From Enterococcus_K sp051713825 (GTDB lineage Bacteria; Bacillota; Bacilli; Lactobacillales; Enterococcaceae), in contig NZ_JBIOQR010000001.1 of the NCBI RefSeq assembly GCF_051713825.1, forward strand, positions 3,038,001 to 3,102,000: a DNA stretch of 64,000 nucleotides, in the 5' to 3' direction. A program made the translations under genes and the position numbers. Position 1 is the stretch's first letter; each line of letters begins with the position of its first letter. This document shows positions 35,750-44,087 of the stretch, in pieces. The notes beneath the pieces are model-generated. The model was not told the DNA's origin. It worked only from the letters and a program-made list of their open reading frames with translations, and did not search any database.

Positions 35750-36070
35750 ATGTTTGAAAAATTTGATAGCAACCGTAGTCGATTTGCCTCAGTCGGTGTC
35801 GTTTCAAGCTTGCCTGGTGAATTAATAGACAGCGTCTGGATAAATATTGATCTAAATCTAAAAGGAGTGCTTCCATTAACCAATAGTCTAACGGTTGACT
35901 TGGTTAACCGAAAAGGCTTTGTGACCATGCATTTCTCTCAAAAAAATTCTGAGGTAGAAATGGCAATTGATCTCCCTTTTCCATATTCAGACACGTTTCC
36001 TAAACAACTATTTGCTTATGACGATGGGATGCGAGAAACCATTCTTCTTCCCAGTGAGATTCGTCAATAA
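35750..36070 (+). CDS. DUF960 family protein, unknown function
   Basis: This 106-residue soluble protein has features I associate with DUF960: an early FASVGVVSSLPGELID, an aromatic W-x-x-ID core and a C-terminal AYDDGMRETILLPSEI. It has no membrane segments or catalytic motif. AAGGAGG precedes the start, the gene stands alone, and a hairpin terminator follows at 36232. Function of the family is unknown; the family assignment is from memory. Confidence 0.65.
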   Translation: MFEKFDSNRSRFASVGVVSSLPGELIDSVWINIDLNLKGVLPLTNSLTVDLVNRKGFVTMHFSQKNSEVEMAIDLPFPYSDTFPKQLFAYDDGMRETILLPSEIRQ

Positions 36071-36231
36071 GGAATTGCTCATCGGTGAAAACAATGAACT
36101 TCTTCATTTAAGCATTTATTTGCGCTTATTTCTACAGAAGTTCGTTGCTTTTCATGTTGATTCGATGTGTTATTTTTCACAGGAGCAAATAAGTCAGATA
36201 CCCGGTTGGTTTTAATTTGCTGAAATCTTTC

Positions 36232-36276
36232 GTTAGCTTGCTCAAAAGCGTTTGAAACGATAGCTAACTTTTCTTT
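36232..36276 (+). terminator. Hairpin terminator after the DUF960 gene
   Basis: GTTAGCT pairs with AGCTAAC around an inner GCGTTTGAAACG stem, followed by TTTTCTTT. Confidence 0.6.
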
Positions 36277-36331
36277 CGTGTGCTAGTATTGTACTTATTA
36301 TTTGAGACTATTGTGAGATGAGGGTGTCATT

Positions 36332-37687
36332 GTGAGAGAACTAACAAAAGGAAATCCTGCCAAATTGATTTTTATTTTTACGATTCCTCTATTAATTGGG
36401 AATATCTTCCAGCAATTTTATAACATGGTCGACATGATCATTGTCGGTCAAACACTTGGTAAAAACGCCTTGGCCGCGGTCGGCTCAACGGGTAGTCTGA
36501 CCTTCTTAATCATCGGATTTGCTCAAGGGCTAACCTCTGGACTTTCAATTATTACCGCTCAACGCTTCGGCGCACAAGACTTTCGGGGAGTCAAAAAAAG
36601 CTTTGCGACAAGCATTATTCTTAGTCTAATTGTCACGGCTATTCTGACTATTTTAAGTCTGACCTTTTTACGACCAATGCTTTTGCTGATGCAAACTCCT
36701 GCAGAAATTATTGATCAAGCACAATCATTTATCTCAGTCATTTTAGCTGGAATTTTTGCGGCCATGAGTTTCAACCTTCTCTCAAATGTTATTCGAGCAT
36801 TGGGCGATAGTCGAACACCGTTATTTTTTCTTGTCATCGCAGTCATTGTCAATGTGATTTTGGATTTGGTTTTTATTATCTATTTTAAAATGGGCGTTGC
36901 CGGAGCTGGCTATGCTACAGTAATTGCACAGGTATCAGCTAGTTTACTTTGTCTGATTTATATCAAAAAGAAAATTCCACTCTTACAAATTCATCGAAAA
37001 GACTTTGTTTGGGATAAAATAGAACTACGTAAACATCTAAATATTGCTTTACCCATGGCCTTTCAAGCATCGATTATTGCGATTGGAGCGATTATCCTAC
37101 AGTCTGCACTAAATAGCTTAGGAACAGATGTTGTTGCTGCCCAAGCCGCAGCAGGAAGGATTGATCAGTTTGCCACACAACCAATGATGTCTTTTGGTGT
37201 CACCATGGCAACCTTCACGGCTCAAAATTATGGAGCAAAGGAATATGGCCGAATATTGAGAGGTGTCAAACAGTGTTTACTTATGAGCTGTGGATTCAGT
37301 ATCGCCGCTGGGTTTGTTGTTATCACTTTTGGCCATTATCTCGTTCGTCTCTTTGTCAGTACAAGTGAAGTCAAGGTCTTTGAGCTTTCTCAGATTTATT
37401 TCAATGTAAATGGTTCAATGTATTGGATTTTAGCTATATTATTTATTTTGCGTTACACGTTACAAGGTTTAGGGCAAAGTAAAATCCCAACCATTGCTGG
37501 CATCATGGAGTTAATTATGCGGTCATTTGCCGCCATCTTTTTAACGCAACTCATTGGCTATACAGGAGCGGCAGCTGCTTCTCCACTTGCTTGGATTGGC
37601 TCCGTCGCAGTCCTGCTTTATTCCTATAGTAAAGCTATGAAATCCTTAAAAAAATTAGAAAAAGGAGCAACAAACTATGAGATTTGA
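36332..37687 (+). CDS. MATE family efflux transporter
   Basis: This 451-residue membrane protein has about twelve hydrophobic segments in two halves, starting with the usual MATE entry LTKGNPAKLIFIFTIPLLIGN and FYNMVDMIIVGQTLG, then GLTSGLSIITAQRFGA and, in the second half, ALNSLGTDVVAAQAAAGRID. MATE proteins export cationic compounds with Na+ or H+. The start codon is GTG at 36332. It overlaps the following GNAT gene by 11 bp. Substrate unknown. Confidence 0.9.
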   Translation: MRELTKGNPAKLIFIFTIPLLIGNIFQQFYNMVDMIIVGQTLGKNALAAVGSTGSLTFLIIGFAQGLTSGLSIITAQRFGAQDFRGVKKSFATSIILSLIVTAILTILSLTFLRPMLLLMQTPAEIIDQAQSFISVILAGIFAAMSFNLLSNVIRALGDSRTPLFFLVIAVIVNVILDLVFIIYFKMGVAGAGYATVIAQVSASLLCLIYIKKKIPLLQIHRKDFVWDKIELRKHLNIALPMAFQASIIAIGAIILQSALNSLGTDVVAAQAAAGRIDQFATQPMMSFGVTMATFTAQNYGAKEYGRILRGVKQCLLMSCGFSIAAGFVVITFGHYLVRLFVSTSEVKVFELSQIYFNVNGSMYWILAILFILRYTLQGLGQSKIPTIAGIMELIMRSFAAIFLTQLIGYTGAAAASPLAWIGSVAVLLYSYSKAMKSLKKLEKGATNYEI

Positions 37688-38294
37688 ACTTGAGACCCCT
37701 TCTAAATATCGAGTAAGTGAAGCGTTAACTCGCGAAGCTTTCTGGAACGTTTATCAACCTGGTTGTACAGAGCATCTAGTGCTCCACCAGTTAAGAACGT
37801 CCCCGGCTTTTATCAATGAACTTAGCTATCTAGCAGTTGAAGAACAACAAGTGATTGGACAGATTGCCTATAGCAAGCTGTTTATAAATGGTACTCTTTC
37901 TGATGAGGTCATCTGTTTTGGCCCACTGAGTGTTGCAGTTGACCATCAAAAAGAAGGAATTGGACAAAAGCTTATCACCTTCACTTTAGAAAAAGCCAAG
38001 GAGTTAGGTTATCAAGCCGTTTTAATCACGGGAGATCCTGGCTACTATCATAGATTTGGTTTCAAAACAGCCAAAGAATTCGGGATTCAACTAGATGGAA
38101 TTTCTTCAACAGATGATGCACCTTATTTTATGGCGCTTGAATTAAACCCTCAGTACTTTTCCCGTCAAGCGCCAGACCAATTAGGAATCTTTTCCTTTGC
38201 ACCAGAATTCTCAGTTACATCAGACGCGGTGAAAGCATTTGAACAGAATTTTCCTAACAAAAAGAAACGTGCGCCACAAGACACAGATTTATAA
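37677..38294 (+). CDS. GNAT family N-acetyltransferase (YhbS-like)
   Basis: This 205-residue protein shows the GNAT acetyl-CoA fold: VICFGPLSVAVDHQKEGIGQKLITF with the Q/RxxGxG/A loop, then VLITGDPGYYHRFGF. This last motif is typical of YhbS-type acetyltransferases. It is coupled to the MATE exporter by an 11-bp overlap behind AAAGGAGC, suggesting related roles in handling a toxic amine, which is inference. Confidence 0.85.
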   Translation: MRFELETPSKYRVSEALTREAFWNVYQPGCTEHLVLHQLRTSPAFINELSYLAVEEQQVIGQIAYSKLFINGTLSDEVICFGPLSVAVDHQKEGIGQKLITFTLEKAKELGYQAVLITGDPGYYHRFGFKTAKEFGIQLDGISSTDDAPYFMALELNPQYFSRQAPDQLGIFSFAPEFSVTSDAVKAFEQNFPNKKKRAPQDTDL

Positions 38295-38642
38295 AAGCTG
38301 ATACACTATCAAAAAATAGTAATTAGTGGGGTATATCTTTTAGAGATCGGAGCAACAATGGTACTCAAAAATATCATTTCCATCTACTTAAACACGAATA
38401 TGCGGCAAAAATAAAAAGCTGCTCCTTCTGTGAAGGCGGCATTGTAAATTGACCACCTCTGCGAAGAAATTGACCACCTTCGGCGAAAGAATGAACCACT
38501 TTGTGCGCAGTAATTTGCCACTCAAAGAAAATTAAATGAATATCAACAGTTTATACCATATGAAAAATACATAAATACCCCTAAAAGCGTCGTTAGGCTT
38601 GTAAAGGTATTTATTAAGGGCTAGTTTAGACTAAAGTGGCCC

Positions 38643-38837
38643 TTAGTGGTTTAAATGGTCATATTTCTTAATTAATTTAATCCCAAGGGCAACGAGCTCA
38701 TCGTCTGTAAGGGATTCTTGTGAGTCCCAGATGGCTTGTAGAAGTGATTCATCTACCAAATTTATCAGATCCTCAGGAGCTGTTAAGCGGTAATGGAAGT
38801 CCTTAATTCGTATATAAACATTGTCCGGAATCATCAT
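38643..38837 (-). CDS. Small IS21-encoded protein of unknown function
   Basis: This 64-residue acidic protein (DNVYIRIKDFHYRL, then DDELVALGIKLIKKYD) starts inside the istB stop (ATGA overlap) and lies fully within the inverted repeats of the element. Standard IS21 elements carry only istA and istB, so this is an extra, co-translated gene. I do not recognise a family. Confidence 0.65.
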   Translation of the reverse strand: MMIPDNVYIRIKDFHYRLTAPEDLINLVDESLLQAIWDSQESLTDDELVALGIKLIKKYDHLNH

Positions 38838-39592
38838 GGCTTTATGACCAAACCATGCCGTTCACGCATAGATACTTTTCCATCAATTAAAATAGGATAG
38901 GCATCATGAATAATTCTATCAAGTATGGCATCGGCAATTTGTGGATTACCAAGTTTTTCATGCCAACCTTCAGGGGAAAATTGTGAACAGAAGATCGTTG
39001 ACGTCACTTGAAGCCTGCTTTCTACCAACTCAAGAATATAAGTGGATTGCTCAAGCGTTAAAGGGGTCAATAACCATTCATCTAAAATAAGTAAGTCCAC
39101 TTTTTTATAACGATTTAATACTTTCCTGAAGCTTCCATCGGCTTCATTTTTGGCAATTGTTAGTTCATCTAATAGTTCAGGTAGCCGGATATAACGTACT
39201 TTATAACCTTGACGGCATGCTTCAATACCAAAGGCATTAGAAAGCCAGGTCTTCCCATTCCCTGAAGCACCCATGAGTATGATATTATGATGCTCTGCTA
39301 AATATGTCCCCATTCTAAGTTTTAGAATTAATTCTTTGTCTAATTGACGATCTGGATAATATTCAATGTCTTCAATTGCCGCCTGTCGGTTATGAAAATT
39401 TGCACTTTTAATCAAACGATCAAGCCGAGCTGATTTCTGACGAGCATATTCAGCATCGACAATTAAATTGAGCCGGTCATTAAATGGCATATCGTTGTAA
39501 CTTTTATTATCTAATTGCTGTGATTCTATTGCTTCTACCATGCCGTTGAGGCGCATTTCATGTAGCTTGCGTTTCGTATCTTCATTCATCAT
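38834..39592 (-). CDS. istB: IS21 helper ATPase IstB
   Basis: This 252-residue AAA+ protein has Walker A GASGNGKTWLSNAFG (about residues 108-122) and Walker B VDLLILDEWLL. Members are DnaC/IstB-like ATPases that assemble target DNA for the IstA transposase. The gene overlaps istA by 11 bp. Confidence 0.95.
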   Translation of the reverse strand: MMNEDTKRKLHEMRLNGMVEAIESQQLDNKSYNDMPFNDRLNLIVDAEYARQKSARLDRLIKSANFHNRQAAIEDIEYYPDRQLDKELILKLRMGTYLAEHHNIILMGASGNGKTWLSNAFGIEACRQGYKVRYIRLPELLDELTIAKNEADGSFRKVLNRYKKVDLLILDEWLLTPLTLEQSTYILELVESRLQVTSTIFCSQFSPEGWHEKLGNPQIADAILDRIIHDAYPILIDGKVSMRERHGLVIKP

Positions 39593-41147
39593 TTAGTTTC
39601 CCTCCAAAATAACTCGCTCCTCGAGTAAACCCATAGTCTTTCGTTGTTTCCTCTGGTATGTCTCCATTCAATTTCATTTTTGCGTTTTTCTTCTTATTAC
39701 TTGCTAATAGTGTTTCAACTGTACGAACAGTTGGAGTTGATGCTAACTTAAGAACTGCCTCACAAGCTGTTTCAAGCTCTTCTTTCGAGTATTTCTTTCC
39801 TTGATTTTTCAAGCGCATGGTAGCTTTTAACGCTTGTCTTTCAGCTTGCGCATAGTCAAAAATAAACGTGACCACTTTAGTGGTCGCTTCACCAATTGTA
39901 TTCGCCCAGTCAATGACTGATTCTTTCGTGTGATCTATATAGAGTTTATGATTATCTGGCATATGGTCGCGATTAGTCGAAAATTGTCCGAATTTACCGT
40001 ATAATCGCTTATGTGTGGCAATACGGCTGTCTTTATAAAAAACTTCTACTAAGTCTTTTGTAAGGCGAATATCAACTTTATTTTGGATGTACTCATAAGG
40101 GACTGAGTAAAACATGCTTTCAATCGAAACCATGTAATCTAATTGAACGGTTGCTGTTTTCCATGTTGCTAATCTAAATGGTGTAAGAGGAAGAGGTTTA
40201 AGCGCGAACTTTTCTTCTTCCTCAAATGCCGTTGTTCTATTTCCCAACTTATATTTTTTTGTAAAGGGCCGGTCATTGAATTCATCTAACTTCTTTTTTA
40301 TATCTGCATTTAATTCATCAAGTGTAAAATACACCGAATTTCTTAAACTAGCGATTACCCATGTTGACAGGTTTCCAACATTTCCTTCAACACTCGCTTT
40401 ATCTTTAGGTGTTCTAATACGAGCCGGAAGAATCACAGTCCCATAATGATCAGCCAATTCGCGATAAACTTCATTCAAAATAGCTGCACCATATTCAGTT
40501 TTGCTCACACCCGTTTTAAGATTATCCGGTACTAATAGTTCTGTTACACCGCCAAAATAATTATATGCGCGAATATGAACATTAATCCAATCGTCTTGTT
40601 TCATCGATAGTGTTGCTTCACAATAGGTATATTGTGTACACGGAAGTGTGGCAACGAAAAGATACGCTTTAACTTGGTTACCAGTATCTCTATCGACTAA
40701 TTTAAGTGTTGCACCCGCCCAATCGACTTCCATGATTTCTCCTGGCTTACGTTTTATACGCATAGTGGCTTTGTATTTTCTTGCATACTCAGTGTAATAC
40801 TGACAATAGGTTCGATAGGCATATGGAATTTTATCACTATTTCTGCACTCAAGCTCATATTCATGGTGAAGCAACGATAATGTAACGTTTGGTTTTGCGA
40901 GTTCTTTATAAATATATTCGAAGTCAGGTAACTCCCTTCCTTTAGATTCACGCATTTTTTCAGGAAACAGTAGACCCTCAAACCAGGAATCAGTCATTTC
41001 TTCAGTGAACGGTTCTTTAATTCCTTTTTCCATTGCTTTCTTAATGATTTCAGAGACCTTGGGTCGCGAATTACCTGTGTTTGCGGCAATACTACGCATA
41101 CTAAACCCTTGTTCATTCAATTCCAAAATTTTTCGATATTGAAGCAT
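39582..41147 (-). CDS. istA: IS21 transposase IstA
   Basis: This 521-residue transposase has an N-terminal HTH (ILELNEQGFSMRSIAANTG) and a DDE integrase core with EVDWAGATLKLV (first Asp), ELLVPDNLKTGVS (second Asp) and RTPKDKASVEGNVG (Glu). AGGAGGTT precedes the start just inside the right end of the element. Confidence 0.95.
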   Translation of the reverse strand: MLQYRKILELNEQGFSMRSIAANTGNSRPKVSEIIKKAMEKGIKEPFTEEMTDSWFEGLLFPEKMRESKGRELPDFEYIYKELAKPNVTLSLLHHEYELECRNSDKIPYAYRTYCQYYTEYARKYKATMRIKRKPGEIMEVDWAGATLKLVDRDTGNQVKAYLFVATLPCTQYTYCEATLSMKQDDWINVHIRAYNYFGGVTELLVPDNLKTGVSKTEYGAAILNEVYRELADHYGTVILPARIRTPKDKASVEGNVGNLSTWVIASLRNSVYFTLDELNADIKKKLDEFNDRPFTKKYKLGNRTTAFEEEEKFALKPLPLTPFRLATWKTATVQLDYMVSIESMFYSVPYEYIQNKVDIRLTKDLVEVFYKDSRIATHKRLYGKFGQFSTNRDHMPDNHKLYIDHTKESVIDWANTIGEATTKVVTFIFDYAQAERQALKATMRLKNQGKKYSKEELETACEAVLKLASTPTVRTVETLLASNKKKNAKMKLNGDIPEETTKDYGFTRGASYFGGKLNDE

Positions 41148-41478
41148 AAAAAAACCTCCTGTATTTATTCTTCATGCACTTGCATGAAAGACTATTATAC
41201 AGGAGGTTTTATATGCTAATTTAGATATTGGTCATGTTCTTCGCCGAGAGTGGTTAACTTCTTCGCACTGACTGGTCAATTCTTTCGCAGAGGTGGTCAA
41301 TTTACAATGCCGCCTTCATTCTGTCTCAGTTTCTAATTATACGTTGAATTGCAAACTATGAATACCTTATGCTTCCTAGTATTTCGACACCAGATAAACT
41401 CTTTATCATTTAAAAACAACCCTCTATAACGTTGGTGGCCTAGATAGATATGCCGACATTATGAAAGGTTGTTTTATC
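41148..41478. other. Right end of IS21 and intergenic DNA
   Basis: It holds the IS21 right terminal repeats to 41318, then about 90 bp with no feature, then the terminator at 41412-41477. No gene was seen. Confidence 0.6.
41412..41477 (-). terminator. Rho-independent terminator after the CNNM/CBS gene
   Basis: AAAACAACC and GGTTGTTTT outer arms with an ATAATGT/ACGTTAT inner stem, followed by a T run on the minus strand. Confidence 0.75.
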
Positions 41479-42783
41479 TTATTTCACTGGCTCTTCTTTT
41501 TTGACTATTACCTTAAAATAATTCACGTGGGCCGGCTCGTAGTCTAAAACCGTCAACTCAAACGGCCCCACGGTTACTTGACTATCCGTTTTAATTGTTT
41601 TATCAAGATCCAAAATATAACCGGCTAATGTTGTAAATTGGGAAAACTCAAATTCTGGTAACTCAACTCGGAAGTATCGTTGAAAATCATCTAGAGTAAT
41701 CTTGCCAGAAACAATATAACTGTTATCCGCTTGCTTCACAATTAGTGAACGATCCACATCCGTTTCATCACGAATATCCCCCACCAGCTCTTCAAGAATG
41801 TCTTCTATCGTAACCAAACCACTTGTCCCACCATATTCATCCTTAACAATTGCTAAATGCTTGCGTTCTTTTCTCATCAAAGTCAAAACCGCTTTAATTG
41901 GCATATTTTCAGCAATGACAATAACCTCTTCAACTAACTCACTTACAGGTACTTGTGCTTCTTTATAGGATTGACGAATCAAATTCGGTAAAGTGACATA
42001 TCCCAACACCCTATCCTTTGAGCCTTCTACTACAGGATAACGTGTATGCCCTTGTTCTAGCGAGTTTTTAATCGCTTGTTGGACTGTTTCTGTAGCATCA
42101 AACACGGCCATTGAAGTTCGGTCAATTTGAATATCCTTTGCTAAAGTATCATCAAATTCGAACACATTTTCCAAATAATGATACTCTTCCTTAGTAATTT
42201 CTCCCTTTTGATACGAATTCATAGCAACCAAAGTCAATTCTTCTTGGCTTAACGTTTCTTCTCCTTCAGTGGCTAATTTGACACCTAAAATTTTCCCCAA
42301 ACCTGCCGCTGAATGATTTAACAACCAGATAAAGGGAAACATTACCTTATAAAAATAGTGCAACGGTTTAACAATAGCCAAAACAACTTTTTCCGTATAA
42401 ACAATACTATAACTTTTCGGCAAAAGCTCTCCAACAACTACATCAATATAGGTCACAATAACAAAGCCCATAGCCACTGAGATAGTCTTTATCAGTGCCT
42501 CACTAAGCGGCAACTGACCAATTAATGGTTCTAAAACAGCTGCTACGGATCCTTCCCCGACCCAACCAATAATTAATCCAGTCAATGTAATCCCCAATTG
42601 GCTTGCTGAAAGGTAAGCGTCTAAATGATGCGTTACCTGTAAAGCCAGACTGGCATTTTTCACGCCCTCATTCTTCAACTGCTCTAACCGAGAGGGACGA
42701 ATTTTGACAAGTGCAAATTCACTCGCCACAAAAATTGCTGTCAAAACAATCATCAAAATCAGTATTATAAAATTCAGCCACAT
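41479..42783 (-). CDS. CNNM/CorC (hemolysin C-like) membrane protein with CBS domains
   Basis: This 434-residue protein has an N-terminal DUF21/CNNM membrane domain (FIILILMIVLTAIFVASEFALVK, SQLGITLTGLIIGWVGE, VVGELLPKSYSI). A CBS pair follows (VIENVF-type LENVFEFDD, GHTRYPVVEGSKDRVLGYV, HLAIVKDEYGGTSGLVTIEDILEELVGDI), then a CorC_HlyC domain at the C-terminus. Family members move Mg2+ or other divalent ions. I chose the ATG at 42783 after GGAGC over 42807. It is the last ordinary chromosomal gene before the AT-rich peptide cluster. Confidence 0.88.
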   Translation of the reverse strand: MWLNFIILILMIVLTAIFVASEFALVKIRPSRLEQLKNEGVKNASLALQVTHHLDAYLSASQLGITLTGLIIGWVGEGSVAAVLEPLIGQLPLSEALIKTISVAMGFVIVTYIDVVVGELLPKSYSIVYTEKVVLAIVKPLHYFYKVMFPFIWLLNHSAAGLGKILGVKLATEGEETLSQEELTLVAMNSYQKGEITKEEYHYLENVFEFDDTLAKDIQIDRTSMAVFDATETVQQAIKNSLEQGHTRYPVVEGSKDRVLGYVTLPNLIRQSYKEAQVPVSELVEEVIVIAENMPIKAVLTLMRKERKHLAIVKDEYGGTSGLVTIEDILEELVGDIRDETDVDRSLIVKQADNSYIVSGKITLDDFQRYFRVELPEFEFSQFTTLAGYILDLDKTIKTDSQVTVGPFELTVLDYEPAHVNYFKVIVKKEEPVK

Positions 42784-43073
42784 ATATAACGCTCCTTTTT
42801 TCTTCATGGCTTATTATACTGTTTTCCGATGAAAATCCCCACTAAAAACCATTACATTTGGCTAGAGTCTTGAATAATCAATAAATTTGCTATTTATAAT
42901 AAAGAAACGATCCTATTTTGCACGAAGTTACTTTTCTTCACTTAAAATAAGTTCAACTTGTTGTTAGATTAGCTATCTTAGACACCGCTATACAATTTTT
43001 AGTAAATTAAATAATATCTAGAACGAAGTGAGTCAAAACTAATAAGCAAAAATAGCGTAATTGAACTGGAGAA

Positions 43074-44075
43074 TCATCCTTCTATATCTTTTAGTATGCT
43101 TTCTAAACATTTCTTCTCTTCAACTTTTATATCTGCTAATTCTACTAAAACTTCTTTAATGTACTCTCTTTTTATTTTTTTATGATTAACAGAATATATA
43201 TTGTATTTTATTGTCATCTTTTTAATTTTCTCACATTTCACTACTAACTCTTCAATTCCTTGAATCGCTAAATCTAATGTATGCTTTTCTACTAATGATT
43301 GTTTCTTTATAAAATTTAAAGAGCGTAACAAACATTTTTTGTGTTCTAACAATTTATGTGCATTTCTTATATCATATTCTTCTAAATTTTGTTTATAGTA
43401 GTTTCTTAAATTAGTATAAACCTCATATCCAAAGCTAAAATCAGTTAAACCCTCATTTAAAATACTTCCATTTAAATATCTTTCTAACCTAGTACGGAAA
43501 AGCCTTACATCAAAATCAACTGTACACATTTCAGGTTTCATAAAAAATATGTCGGATAAAGTCTCATGAATTTCGTTTAGATATCTGAAGCCATTCTCAA
43601 ATTGCTCAAATGATACTTCTGAGATTTCAATTAAGCCTGAAATTCCATATCCTAGCATGTAAAATGCTGATTTTTCAGTATCAAATCCGATTATTAAATT
43701 GTCATGAACCCATTGTTCTTTTTTATATGCAAAACGATTCGGTATAAAAAATTCATCTAGAAACAAGTATACATACACATCATTTGTTAAGGTATCGACA
43801 ATTAAGGAGATAATATTTACTTTATTTAAATACTTTTTCAGAAAATTTCGTTGTATTTTTGTTTCTTCCAAATTTGGTACTACATATGGCCAACTATGAT
43901 ATCCTTTTAAATGACTTGTTTTAAGTGATACATTATTATGCATACATAAGTTAATATATTCCATTGCAATCCATCCCTCATAAGATGAATCTTGGTCAAT
44001 TATATTATACCTAAATGATTCGTCATTATAACAAGAAACAATAGGCTGTGTTGAGATTGGTAATATCTTTCTCAC
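43074..44075 (-). CDS. BtrH-like protein of the RiPP cluster (putative acyltransferase)
   Basis: This 333-residue protein has an N-terminal half (PISTQPIVSCYND with C15, then VYVYLFLDEFFIPNRFAYKK, WVHDNLIIGFD with H124 and D131) that resembles proteins carrying the butirosin BtrH N-terminal domain, as I recall them. The second half is helical and Lys-rich. BtrH moves an acyl chain from an acyl carrier protein to its target, and an acyl-carrier-like gene lies in this operon. The start is GTG behind AGGGGAG. It is the last gene of the cluster, 12 bp after the ABC exporter. Assignment is tentative; it could also be an inactive cysteine-protease-like scaffold. Confidence 0.5.
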   Translation of the reverse strand: MRKILPISTQPIVSCYNDESFRYNIIDQDSSYEGWIAMEYINLCMHNNVSLKTSHLKGYHSWPYVVPNLEETKIQRNFLKKYLNKVNIISLIVDTLTNDVYVYLFLDEFFIPNRFAYKKEQWVHDNLIIGFDTEKSAFYMLGYGISGLIEISEVSFEQFENGFRYLNEIHETLSDIFFMKPEMCTVDFDVRLFRTRLERYLNGSILNEGLTDFSFGYEVYTNLRNYYKQNLEEYDIRNAHKLLEHKKCLLRSLNFIKKQSLVEKHTLDLAIQGIEELVVKCEKIKKMTIKYNIYSVNHKKIKREYIKEVLVELADIKVEEKKCLESILKDIEG

Positions 44076-44087
44076 GATTACTCTCCC

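Larger units (their letters stand above)
38431..41318. mobile_element. IS21 family insertion sequence (2888 bp)
   Basis: The element has perfect 35-bp terminal inverted repeats at 38431-38465 and 41284-41318, starting TGAAGGCGGC and ending GCCGCCTTCA (TG...CA ends). A 5-bp target duplication TTCTG flanks it (38426-38430 and 41319-41323). Further degenerate TTGACCACC/GGTGGTCAA boxes lie inside each end, the multiple transposase-binding sites typical of IS21. It carries istA, istB and a small third gene, all on the minus strand and apparently intact, so it may be active. Confidence 0.93.

Noticed and set aside
35967..36215. Open frame of 82 residues overlapping the DUF960 gene
   Set aside because: No ribosome site, overlaps the better-supported DUF960 frame and runs into the next promoter region.
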